Below the pieces are notes generated by a model. That model saw only the letters and a list, made by a program, of their open reading frames with translations. It searched no databases and was not told the DNA's origin. The position numbers and the translations under genes were made by a program. Positions 23,330-35,039 of a stretch of DNA of 54,692 nt are shown in pieces. Location: positions 11,135 through 65,826 of the forward strand of contig NAOQ01000138.1 of assembly GCA_002751075.1 (NCBI GenBank), written 5' to 3'. Source of the stretch: Ichthyophonus hoferi. Its lineage: Eukaryota; Opisthokonta; Ichthyosporea; Ichthyophonida; Ichthyophonidae. Positions within the stretch are counted from its first letter, which is position 1. The number at the start of each line of letters is the position of its first letter.

Positions 23330-23995
23330 TTATAATATATTGTTATATATACTAGTATCAGTATATGGTGTGTTTTTTTATAAATATTATTCTATATAGC
23401 ATGAATAGGTGAGAAACGCCACACTACTTAGAGCACGGCGCTCGTTAATAAGTATTAATAACTTTTACGTAAAGTTCGTTATTGTAGTGGAACAATATTT
23501 ATTATTAGACAGTCTTATCTTAGTTAATACCCTATTATTTATATATAGACATCCATAATGATTTGTCCAAAGTTTATTTGAAGTATTTCTTTTTAATGTG
23601 TAGTAAACAGTAGTTGATATTAAGAAACCAATCCAATTTTAAATTAAGTGTTAATACTATAATGACTGGTGCACCATATGTATAGGTTAAACCTCATACT
23701 GGTACAATAATAAAAATCAAGTAAAATTATTTAATTAGACGTGCCAATATTATACAGAAACATCCTTTTACAATGTGGGTATAAGCTTAAAGTCTAGTAC
23801 TTGGCTTAGTCATTAGGACTATATTAATTATCTACCAGCCAGTTATTAAAATGGTAACCATATACTCAAACCTCTAGTCTGCATCAATGAACAAAAAAAT
23901 GAAGCACAAATAAATGCTGCTTAAACACCTAGTAAAAATATTTACTTTTTATTATTAAGGTATAACTAGAGCCCATTTTTTCAAATTCATGAAAA
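23330..23995 (+). repeat. Left LTR of the copia fossil
   Basis: Aligns with 28665-29306: landmarks ATGAATAGGTKAGAAACG, CACACTACTTA, AAGTTTAT, TACTTCTTTTTAATG, AAACCAATC, TTTTTATTATTAAG in the same order. The 5' end appears truncated, since the first 120 bases or so of the right LTR have no clear match here. Confidence 0.7.
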
Positions 23996-25979
23996 AATAT
24001 ATTATCAAAATGCAGGCTATTGTTTACATCCATCATACATCACTCATACCTAATCCGCAAGAATTGACAAGAAAGTGAACCATCATATTTTGATCTTAAC
24101 TTGACCTTGAACTATATGTTTGGTTTAACAAGTTCAGATAATTTATCTTCTTTCCATCTACTCATAGTAGGATTAATAAGATCCAACATCTTAGCAGCAC
24201 TTCCACTGCTAATTATTCTTCAATTTACAAAAGTACAGTTTAAAGGAAGCTACTGGGGAAGAGTTTGCTGCTCTTCTAACTCCTTCAAATTATCAATGAG
24301 CACCTACATCTCAACAGGTGCCTAATTCTTCAACCTAACCAACTGCTCCGACAGATCTACCATCTTTTTCTTATCAATTTAATTCTTCAGCCCTAGACAA
24401 CAGACTTTTTCTTTTACAATGGATGACCTAATGCAGGCACAGGAATGGTTTCTGGAATGACATCAGTGTCACTGGGTTCAATAATTTATGATTTTCTTAA
24501 AATCAGTCATGTCAGTCCATGAAAATTGATCTGGATTATGCATTCAGGGGAGGATGAGATGGACAGCTGTCTTATAATGACTGTGCAGATAATTTGATAT
24601 TTTACATGCAAGTTTACCATAATTTGTCTACACTGAGAGTTCCTTCAGCTTAAGCCCAGTTAGCAAACCCAAGAATATTAGATCAGCAGAGGGAATCCTG
24701 AGGTATTACCTCAATTATCTAATTGTACAGGAACAGTGCACCATGATTAAATGCAAGCCCCTTTACTTTGCCTATCAAACATGAATGGCAATTAAGGAAC
24801 AATTTAACAACAAGTAAACACCAATGTGCTTTCAGCACCTCATGAAGTACTACAATGCCAAACCAAAGTCAGGTAAGTCTGGCAGAAATGGTTTAGCAAG
24901 ACTCATAGGAATCATCAAAAGGCTTATTAGGAGGATTGAACTGGAGCACAAAAACACCTGCATCATGGCTAGAGCTACTCAGTTAGTGAGTGAGTGGCAT
25001 CATTTGATCAAACAAGTGAAGCAATTTGTTGCTTCATATTGAAGCAAAAGCAATCTGAAGGAATTCATTAAGTACTTGAAATATTGTGAGAACCTTCTTA
25101 AAATTTTCCAATTCCAAAATTTAAATCCAAGGTTTAACAATCAGCGTCCTGATCATGTACAATACAACAACATCATCATCATTACCTGGATCACGTAATT
25201 TATCTGAATGTCCAACAATAAAATTTTAAGTAAGCTCTCAGTTGCTCAGAGCAAGCAACAGAATCAGAAAAACATGTAAGATCAATAATTTTCTTATGGG
25301 AAACCCAAGGGAAAACGTGGCAAGAAGCCAGTAAATGGTAACTTGACAGAACATTTGACATGGTGAGAAACTACCTACCTGAACGAACCTAATGTTTCTT
25401 TCCAGCTCAATAGAAAGCACTTTGTATTAAACAGTGGAGCTTTAAGGCATCTCTACTATTGTAAGGAGAACTTTATTTCCTCTACCCTTAAATTGTTTTA
25501 CATTAGATGGAATAATGGTTCCAAGAGTAATGCCTTTAAATATGGCAGTATTAATTTACTAGCCACTGTAAGCATAGTCAATAAAGCCATAACACTGAAA
25601 GATGTGTTATATGATCCGATCTAAAGATCTGTTTATTCTCAATGCTCTCTCTGAGGGGGAAAGGAATAACAACTGTCTTCCAAGATAGCTTAGTGTTCAT
25701 CATCCAAGTGGGTTATTTAATGCCACAAGGGAATACAGTCAATAATCTCATGTACAGACTAGTTGTATAACTGTCTGCACTTATAGAAAGAAATGTACAG
25801 TTAGGAATTCAATTGCATTTACTCTCATCTTTAACCCCAAGTTTATTGTAGAACTGAAGGACAACAATTGCAAAAAGTTTACGTCAGAGAAATTAATAAA
25901 AGTTGCAAGCCAGCAGCTCACTAAGGAAATAGACTGGACCAATCTTCTATAAGATATTCCAGTACATTAAGATCTGGCC

Positions 25980-26400
25980 AACCTGCTTAAGTAGTTTTAC
26001 TTTAGTTATAAATATATTGTGACGTTTACTGATGAGTATTTGCACTATTTAACTATCTTCTGTCTGTAGAAGAAGTTAGAGACTTTCAATGCCTTTAAGG
26101 AGTATCATGCTTTTGTTATGGCAAAACATAACAAACCCATATCAGCATTGATTATTGATAATGAGTTTGAGTTTGTAAACTCAGCCTTTAATGGCTTACT
26201 GACAAAGCATGGAATACTTCATCAGACCAGTGTTTTTGACTATTCTCAACAAAAAATGATAAGTGAATGTCTAAATCAGACATTATTTACCATGGTCAGA
26301 GGTTCTTTGATAGAAAGCAATCTATCAAGAATATTTTGAGATGAAGTAGCAAAGACTGCAGCCTTTACCCTCAACGCACTGCTATCTCAAAACCTGGGTA
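25980..26400 (+). mobile_element. Integrase remnant of the copia fossil
   Basis: Weak but ordered resemblance to the copia integrase core: an aspartate-rich strand with a DNEFEF element and the KHGILHQTS and QQKMISE motifs that correspond to the family's 'HGI.HQ.S...PQQNG.. E' region. Broken. Confidence 0.65.
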
Positions 26401-26794
26401 AAACTAACCTTCTGTGGCATCTACAGTACTAAACTACTACAACTACTGATTGACTGAGTGCTTTTGAATGCAAGTGCTTATACAAGCTTGATACCATGGA
26501 CAAGATCTCCCCTCATGCAAGTAAGGAACTTTTGTTAGGCTACTAGTACACCTAGAAGGCTTATTGACTTCTTAAAAAAAAGAGTTAGAAGTAGAAGTGA
26601 GTAGAGATGTTCATTTCTATGAGACAAGCTTTGCTTTATACAAATGTCAGCCTCTCAAATCAAAGTTTTCTCCCTTTTATTCTGTTAAAATTGGCAAGAA
26701 GAATTCAAAGAAATCAATTGAACCCCATAGAGCAAGTCTGGAGCAGATATTTACTCAAGAGAATTGGTGCACATAGGACATCTCTAAAAAGATA

Positions 26795-27790
26795 ATGGAG
26801 CTGACCGACAAGACAGAATCTGAGAAGAAGTCTAGTAAGTCTACAATGGTAGCCAAACCAGCCTCCAAGAAGGACAAGCACCCTTCAATTTCTATTGCAG
26901 CAAACAAGGTCTCCCTAGAGCACTTGCCAACTAAGGAGGGGTCTCAAATTTACACTAACTGGGAAAACCTTGGGAAAACCAAGTATGCACCATTTATAAC
27001 ATATTTAGGTCTAGAATATTCCAAGGATCCCTCTACCAACTCTGTGTTCAATGACATATTATTACCCAACATGTATGGTCTGGACGTTCTAAAATCTGTG
27101 TTGGCTGCAATAAATTTCCCTCCCTGGTCAGAATGGGAGAAAGCCATGCAGCAGGAGATGAAGGTTCTATGGGGTAACGCAACATGGTAACTGGTAGACT
27201 GGGTCCCATACCAACCAGTTCTAAGACCCATATGGAGTTTTAATACCAAGCATAATAGCTACAGTACTATTACCAACTAAAAAGCTTAGCTTGCAGTTAT
27301 AGACAATCAACAGTGTCCCAATGCGACTTATTTTACTATTGAGTCCCCAGTGTGCTCTTTGACTTTAATCTGCATTTTCCTAGCTGTAACTAAAGCTTGT
27401 AGTTTAGAAGTGGCCCAACTTGATAGAATTGGAGCCTACCTAAATAGCAAGCTTAAGGAGGACATCTACATGTACCAACCTGAATAACTCGTTGATTCCA
27501 ACTTTTCAAAAAGGGTATGTAAACTTCAGCACTCATTATATGGCCTGAAGCTGACTGTTTTGGTATGTCAGTATGCCTTAGCAGCATTTTTAGCAAGAGA
27601 ATATATGTCTCTCATTAATGACAACCCATGTTTTTTTGTGTCCCAAGGTTTGCCTAATTTCTTGGGCATCAGTATGTAGGTTGATGACATATTAATAGTG
27701 GCTAACAAAAAGATTGCTATTAATGGACTCATCAACAAAATAAAACAAAAGTTCAATACCAAGAAAAACAGAAATTTCCTTTAGAGTATC
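26795..27790 (+). mobile_element. Reverse transcriptase remnant of the copia fossil
   Basis: Contains the copia RT entry motif (PPWSEWEKAMQQEMKVLWGN, like W..A...E...L..N.TW) and further downstream a region with an aspartate pair preceded by a hydrophobic strand, in the expected order. Broken. Confidence 0.7.
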
Positions 27791-28199
27791 TTGAATACTC
27801 AATAATGAGGGATAAAAATGGTCTCATTCATTTATCTCAAAAGCGATATGTGGGAGAAAATATTTGAAAATATGATTTGATTAATGCTAAACACGTCATG
27901 TCATTGATACTATCCAGTCAAGTAGCAGCTTTGGACTTAGCCACCCTCAACAACCCCATATAAAATGTAAAGGACTATCAAACGGCCATAATATGTCTCC
28001 TATAGGTCTCCAGGCTTACCCACTCAGATATCACTTATTCAATAGGATTCCTGAGTTATTTTACCCTCAATCCTTTCTACTCATATTAGAAGATAATGGT
28101 CCCTGTAATAGCATACTTGGACTACTACCTGGACAAAGGTATAGTTTGTCATCGTAGGCCCCTCAAGCTTACTGCTTATGTAAATATTGATTTTGTTGG

Positions 28200-28515
28200 A
28201 GATCTGGACTCAAGAAAGTCCACAAATGGCTTCATGTTGTTTACTTCAAATTCTCCAGTTCCCTAGATGATCCAGAAACAGAGCATCGTGGCTATCTCTA
28301 GTAGTAAAGCTGAGTATATAGCTCAATGTACTGCCACTAATGAACCTGTCTGGATGATAAACCTTCCAGATTGCCTAGATATTGCCTCAAAGCCAGTTCC
28401 AATGTTCAAGGGCAATCAGTCAACCACAAGAATCACCAAAAGCAATGGGATTATTAGGAATATAAAACATGATCCAAATGAAGTACCACTACATCATGGC
28501 TGCCATTCAAAATAA
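28200..28515 (+). mobile_element. RNase H remnant of the copia fossil
   Basis: Matches the copia RNase H end: K-Q-S-I-V-A-I-S-S-S-K-A-E-Y, then N-E-P-V-W-M and a QSTTRI segment, corresponding to the family's 'KKQ..VA.SS.EAEY' and 'NQ.A' motifs. Broken. Confidence 0.75.
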
Positions 28516-28543
28516 AAATGATAATAATAAACTAAATCCCAAT

Positions 28544-29306
28544 GTTGGAATAGAAGGCCAATATTTTTACTAAGACGTTTTCCTTCCCAAATTTTATATG
28601 GTGTGCGCCCAATTAGCATTAGACATAAACAATTGCATCTCAATAGGTGTATAGAGATGTAGGAGAAATGTGGTTATATATGCTAATATTAGCATGTGCA
28701 ATGTGTTTGTATAAATATTATATACATGTACAAAAAATGAATAGGTTAGAAACGTCACACTACTTAAAGCATGGATCTAGTTAATTAGTAGTAATGACCT
28801 TTATGTAAAATTTATTGTTTCAGTAGTACAGCAGTTATTATTAGATATTCTTATAAAGGTTAAAACCTTATTAGTTTTAAATGAACATTCATAGCATAGT
28901 AATTGGCCCAAAGTTTATCTGGGGTACTTCTTTTTAATGCACATTAGGTAATAATTGATATTAGGAAACCAATCTAGTTTTAAGTGTTAAGGGTATAGTA
29001 ACTGATGCTCTATATGTACAGGCTAAACCCCATACTGGCAGATAGGTAAAACTCAAGTGAAATTATATAGTTAGAAGTGCTAATACTATACAGGAAGATC
29101 TTCTGAAAAGTGAGTATAAGCTTACTGTCCAATATTTAACTTAGTCATTAGAATTATATTAAGTAGCTAGTAGCCAATCACTTCACTTACAACTATAAAC
29201 CAAAGTTTTAGACTATATCAAGAATAAAAAAATATTAAACAAAAGATGCTGCTTAAACAGTAATTGTTTTTACTTTTTATTATTAAGTTATGACTAAAAT
29301 CCATTT
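28544..29306 (+). repeat. Right LTR of the copia fossil
   Basis: Begins TGTTGGAATAGAAGG, a copia-like LTR start, right after the RNase H remnant. Aligns with the left LTR from about 28665 onward. Confidence 0.65.
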
Positions 29307-29846
29307 GTAAAGTTCTCCTGAGTATGACATTGCAAAAATGCAGGTGATGATTTACTCACATCACTTGTGCACAATATGTGAGAATTGACAAGAAAGTGAG
29401 AGTTTTACTTACTTCTAACTCTGAAGAGTCATCCTTTTCAAACACCCTCTTATCTGAAAAGACACCACTCCTGCCAGATTTTGATGTTAATTTAAACTTG
29501 AATGATATGTTTAGATTGACAAGCTCAGAAGACTTACTTTCTTTCAATTTCACTCTACAACATAATATAGCCTAATATACCACATGTCCAATATCTAATT
29601 ATCTGTTTACTCCAAATTATACTCTCACTGACTAGGCTTTCTTGTCTCAGCTATAATCATACTCATCAAAAGCTAATTTTCAATTTTATTCACACACGCT
29701 GATATATTTTAAAACCATGTAGTCAAAATATATTGGTTATAGATTGTTGGCAATTAAACTAAATTTAAATTAAATCCTATTGGTATTAGCCATTTAGTGC
29801 ATTGTCCTTCTCCATTTAATATATTAATATACTTTTAAAATTAGTT

Positions 29847-30278
29847 ATCCTGAACAACTAAATGGTAACTATGTGATGTGCTCTGTGTCAAGAAGTTCTT
29901 AAAGAAGGTGATGTTCTTACAGATCGCTTGCAGAATACCAATTCCCAAATCTTTTGATAAGAGTTTCAAAACTTTGGCTGACAATATTAAACTGTTTTGT
30001 TTTGACTTAGGTCCAGAAGTGTCAATGAATCTGAATCTGAAGCAACCAGATAATAGAACTGGTATAGCAGAAGCTTTATTAAATAACAAAGAAAAATGGC
30101 ACAAAACTGGCAGAAACCTCTTCAGCTGGCAAAAAATTGAAAGGTCCCCAAAAAGAGTGAAATACCACATGAAAGCTGAAAAATTACCAGTGAAAACTAG
30201 GTCCGCTAACATCATATCAATATCTACAAGATAAAGTTGCATGTTTTGTGCTCTTGGAGATATTAGTTCTAATAAGTT
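29847..30278 (+). repeat. Left arm of a large inverted repeat
   Basis: About 430 bases that recur inverted at 30290-30699. Best-matching blocks are at the inner end, where TTGCATGTT.TGTG.TCTTGGAGATA.T.GTTCTAAT faces its complement, and around the middle (AACCAGATAATAGAACTGGTATAG). Only about 11 bases separate the arms. A frame crosses this arm but resembles no protein I recognise; the arm directly abuts the copia fossil and may derive from a mobile element. Confidence 0.85.
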
Positions 30279-30289
30279 ACATAGAGTTC

Positions 30290-30699
30290 AAACTCATTAG
30301 AACCAGTATCTCCAAGATCACAGAACATGCAACTGTTTTCTATAGATATTGATATAATGTTAGTGGATCTGGCTTTCGCTGGTGATTTTTCAACTGCCTT
30401 GTGTGTTTTACCCTTTTTGGGACCCTTTCAACCTTTTGCCAGCTGAACAAATCTCTGCAAGTTTTGTACTATTTTGCTTTTTTATCTAATAAAGTTTCTA
30501 CTATACCAGTTCTATTATCTGGTTGACTCAGAATCAGAATTATTAGAATTTCTGAACCTAAGTCAGAAAACATTTTAAGGTCATCAGTCAAAGTTTTGGG
30601 ATTGGTGTTTCACAATGGATTTGTAACACATCAACTTCTTTAACAATTTCTTGATACAGAGTGCATAGTGACCAGTTATGCTGTTCTGGGTGTATCAGG
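30290..30699 (-). repeat. Right arm of the large inverted repeat
   Basis: Inverted partner of 29847-30278, similar over its whole length with many substitutions and small indels, so the duplication is old. Transcription through both arms would give a long imperfect hairpin. Confidence 0.85.
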
Positions 30700-31681
30700 T
30701 TTTTTTTCTTAAGAGCGTCTTCACTGCAAGACAGTATAACATGTTTCTTTTTTTATTTTACGCCTTTTTACACTTAATATTATATTATAAACCATAGATA
30801 TAGTAAATTGCAGATTTTTTATATTATTAAAAAGCTTAAGAAACAACAAACACCTGTTTGCTCACCGACGCTATTCAAGACAACATATTATAATTTTTTA
30901 AACGTGCATATATATGTAACTATATGCATTCAGTTGTCATAATATTTAAACATTATCAAATAAACCGACAACAATAAAAGAACTATGTTTGTTACACGAC
31001 TTCTTGAAATCTTAAAAAATATATTTATTTATAAATCCTTGTTGGCATAACAAAATAACACTGGCTTTTTAAAAAACACTGCCTCATTTATTAGCCTAAA
31101 GTAAAACATTACATGGTTGGTATTTTTTTAAAGTCTTCAATAAGTACTTTGTTTTTTTTTAAAAAAATGATATAGATATTAGGTATAGAAACATGGGGAG
31201 TATACCAATACATGGATTTATTCAGTGCTTGCTTGTCACAATATTACGTATAGATAATGGAATTCATTTTTCATTATTGATTATATATACCAGTGAACAT
31301 ACATAAGTGGAGTTTTGCAATGAAACCCCATTAGGGCGTATCGTTTCACCTATTCCCACAGAAAAATCAAAGCCTCCTTCAAAATTAAGTGTTTTATAGT
31401 ATATGAAAAACACTGGTCTGTTCTTCCATAAATGCCTATTTTTAATAATTTAAGTTTGTAGCAACTCGACATTTTTCTACCTATTTATTTTCTACAATAA
31501 TATATATATCGTTACAAGGTTACTCCTTTTACGCTCATCACAGTAACCAAATGCTATTAAATTAAAAAAAAAATAACTGGAAAAAAAAATACAGATTTAT
31601 TAACCTTATCCAATATCTATCATGAAGAATAGTTTGGGATTAGTTTTACAATTCATTTTATATTGCTTAAAACAAATACTG
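30700..31681. other. AT-rich spacer, nothing recognised
   Basis: A/T runs and no credible frame. A twelve-base likeness to the start of U6 snRNA at about 31226 does not continue. Confidence 0.5.
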
Positions 31682-32045
31682 TTGGAACATGCGTAATCCG
31701 CTACAATGACTCCTTATCTATTTATTTATTTGTATTAGAATATAACATAGATTCTATTTCATTTATGATGCACTCTTAACCACATTGTAGAAATTATCTA
31801 TTAAACCTACATAGTAATGATTCAGATTGAGGCCAATTCCTATCTACTATATTACATTAGGTATACGGTTTGATCTGAATTCAGTCTAACTACATCAAGT
31901 GTGTTTCGAATGGTATAAACTAACCACTGTGTGATGAAACGGGACTTCCAGTTTTGTTTATAATATAATATAACACCTGATATGCGTCATTGTTAAGGTA
32001 GCGGCTTAAAATAAAGACTGGATATGTTTACCCTATATTCTTCTT
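31682..32045 (+). repeat. LTR-like dispersed repeat, copy 2 (fossil)
   Basis: Begins TGTTGGAACATGCGTAATC and follows the same landmark order as 2171-2530, ending near TATGTTTACCCTATATTCTTCTT. Similarity to the copy at 2171 fades after this point. No coding region attached. Confidence 0.55.
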
Positions 32046-34580
32046 GTTTCTACCAATATTATTACACTTGTTTGAGCTGTCAGTGAACTAACTCAATGTA
32101 GACGTTATTTGAAGCTGAAGTCTTTCCAATGTCACAACATGAAAATAATTTTTTAACACAATTTGGCACATTTGTATAATATATATATATATAACGATAT
32201 GGGTCCTTGGGTCCATCTTTACAATCGCAAATAGGGTTTATTTACTGAAAACATTATTTTTCGTAACTCAAACCATTATTAAAGAAGAAAACCCTATATA
32301 AAAACCAGATTATTCAAGAAGAATAATTGCTATTGCATTTAGTTGCACATGGTAATATACTGTTTTCCTATTTTTAGTAAATGTGGGTCATTTTAGCTAT
32401 TTTGTGTATTTTGTACGACCGGTTTGATACTACTCCAAGATCGCCAGCATGTTTTTCAATATTTCATTAAGCCATCAGCCAACAATTGGCTGTCCAACTA
32501 ACTGCACTCTATTAGTTTTATCAAATTGATAGGCCTACCCCTTAGCTTGTGCTGACTTGTTTATTTATCAAAATATGTCTTAGCATACCTGTGCTCTGTG
32601 TATGCAAAGGCAAAGAGTTTTGTTTAAACACCCCTTAATTCGGCATTCCCACAATTACAAATAAATATAGGTAACAAGGAACGGTACTGTTTCCAATTAT
32701 TTCCAACAAAATATACTAAATAAAACCATATTAGAGGCTGATTTCAATTACACGACTTTACAATATACATGTAGATGAACCCCAAAAACTCTGGCTTATA
32801 ATATAGGACTCCCTCCCAACTTTATGTATTTAGCTACCTGTATCATATATCATAAATATGAGTCAGAAAAATGAAATAGTAAAGGCTTAGAGATGTCATT
32901 TTGGATACACACTGAACACTATTTGAAAGACAGAAATAGATATAACTGCATATAGATATAGTGCAACTTTGTATATATATGTAATAGATATAAGTCATTG
33001 CCTCTCGTGGTACGTTGCAGCTGTTTGGGTGATTGTTTTATTTTGATTTTTATTGTTAGCATTTTTATTGGTTAACTATAGGCAATCGCATATCTAAGCC
33101 AAATACTTACATTAGCTGATCTTTCACCAGTGAAAACTGCTCTTTTTCAGAAGGAGTTTGTGTTATGGGCTAATATTATAATATATATTATGATTCACTA
33201 CCAAAGGAACTTGTGTTAACAATATTTGTAATACAATTGTGTATATACGTACATATATGTATAATAACAAAACAACACATAGTTTTATACGCATTTCAGA
33301 ATATAGTATAGATAGACAGGCACGGAAATGTTTATGATAATAGGGCAATGAATGACGAAAAAAATTGTCTATTTGATATATATTTATTACTTAATTGCTT
33401 ACAGCAAAGCAAAAGTTTTTCTTGTTTTATATTCTGACGGTACTCGGTTTTGGAAAATATATAACCTTGAACAGTTTATAAAGGCTTGTTTAACCCACGC
33501 ACATTAATTGATACTTTAGACCAAGGAAGTCATTACTACCTAGACCTGTTGCTTCATTTTATGCCTCTATTTTTCATGAAAGAATATCAAATATCAGGCT
33601 CTACATTCGTTAACAACAATAACAGATTACCATGGCAGCTACACTTCAACCAGATGTTTCGGGGTAAGCTGAACATTATTAAACTGACCCTAATTTATTT
33701 GCAACTTTTTTTGTTGATATCCCAAGTCTCTTGTTCAAAGTTTTCTTATGCCCCTTCTTTCTACCTTCAACGCCTAATCATTTTACAATTCTACTACCTT
33801 TTTTGACTATTGCCTATATACATGCCCTTTCAAGCCTTTCAAGCGTACAGCAGCCTTTCATGTTGGTCTATAAGCCATTCCAATAATGCAAGAGAACAAG
33901 AGTCTACTTGTGTGTATTTTTTTTTTCTTTTTTTTTTCTTTTTTCTCCTTTTAGCCATTTCATTAAAGTAATATATTATTACTTTATTATGAAATATTTC
34001 TTTATTTTGTCTTGGCATACTTTTTTTTTCTACTACCAACTACACTATTCTTTTTAACCCTCTTTTTTTCTTCTTGCTCTCATTTTATCTTACTTCTTTG
34101 CATTTACTTTCTTTATTGTATACTTTAACATGAAACGTTTCGTGCTGTATAGCTGAATATCACTAGAAGTAAATTATATAAGACACAGCAACAAGCCTAC
34201 TTTTTTATAGTTTTAATTTTAAATTGTTTTCCCTCCTATCAATAATTCATATATCTATGATACTACTTAGATTCTCTATTAAATATAATATATCCCGCCT
34301 TTATTTGGAGTTTTAGACTTATCATTATCCAATGATTTGTAGTTCCACTTTATTTTATTTTTTCTCACTGACACACAAATGTACAATGCCATCTACCTAT
34401 CCCTCCTAATGTCGTCATTATTTACCTGCATTAGGGTGTAATATCCAGCCAATCTTATTATTCCCCATCTCTATATAGTTTTTTTTTAGGGTAGGATAAT
34501 TGCTTGCTAATATGAGAAGGCGTGAATGTATAGTTGTATAGGTGTTTTATCGTGACTATGGGCTACTTTTATTCTAGTTA

Positions 34581-34584
<4 letters not shown>
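32046..34584. other. AT-rich spacer before the DP gene
   Basis: No protein recognised. The longest frame (33486-33806) has no proper ATG near its start and is of T-rich low complexity. 33900-34080 is a series of T and CT runs. Confidence 0.5.

Positions 34585-34613
<29 letters not shown>
34585..34613. repeat. (GA)14 microsatellite upstream of DP
   Basis: Uninterrupted GA repeat about 430 bases upstream of the first DP exon I can place. It could lie in the promoter or a 5' intron, since the DP start is not located. Confidence 0.9.
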
Positions 34614-34615
<2 letters not shown>

Positions 34616-35039
34616 GAATAGACAAAGAATACAACAGAGACAATGTACAGTATATGTAAGTATGCAACATATTCGTGACTATTCCTGTAAATGAAGAGTG
34701 TTTTATTTTATTGACAAACCCCAAACCCATTGCAGACATAGGGTTAGATAGATTACTAGATTACTTAGGAGTAATGTCTATGCATGATTTTGACTCCAGT
34801 AGGTCTTAGCGGTTTCCTCAGAGAGCTAATGAAGTACATTGGCTGTGTAAAAGGGATAGAGGTATATATTACGTGCATGTGAATATGATAATAGGGATAT
34901 ATAGAAGGGTTTCAAGATGTATGTGTGGAAAGGAACGAGATAAAGAGAAGAACAATTACGCATAAACATACACTCCTTTATTATTCATACTTTTATCACA
35001 TTTCATTGCCAGACACTCATCCACTTATCTTTTTTGTAG

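Larger units (their letters stand above)
23330..29575 (+). mobile_element. Ty1/copia LTR retrotransposon fossil (broken), with start of a second copy
   Basis: Fossil with diverged flanking repeats and the integrase, reverse transcriptase, RNase H order that defines the copia superfamily. Left repeat about 23330-23995, internal region about 24000-28540, right repeat about 28544-29306. The right repeat is followed (about 29330-29575) by sequence resembling the start of the internal region at 24040-24180, so a piece of a second tandem copy is present. The element is clearly broken many times and has no complete gene. The two repeats differ at very roughly a fifth to a quarter of positions by eye, indicating old age. 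Confidence 0.8.

Noticed and set aside
31224-31240. GTGCTTGCTT, like the start of U6 snRNA
   Set aside because: The match stops after about twelve bases and no U6 core or T run follows.
33486-33806. 106-codon frame in the spacer before DP
   Set aside because: No ATG at its start, T-rich composition, no resemblance to a known protein, no splice context.
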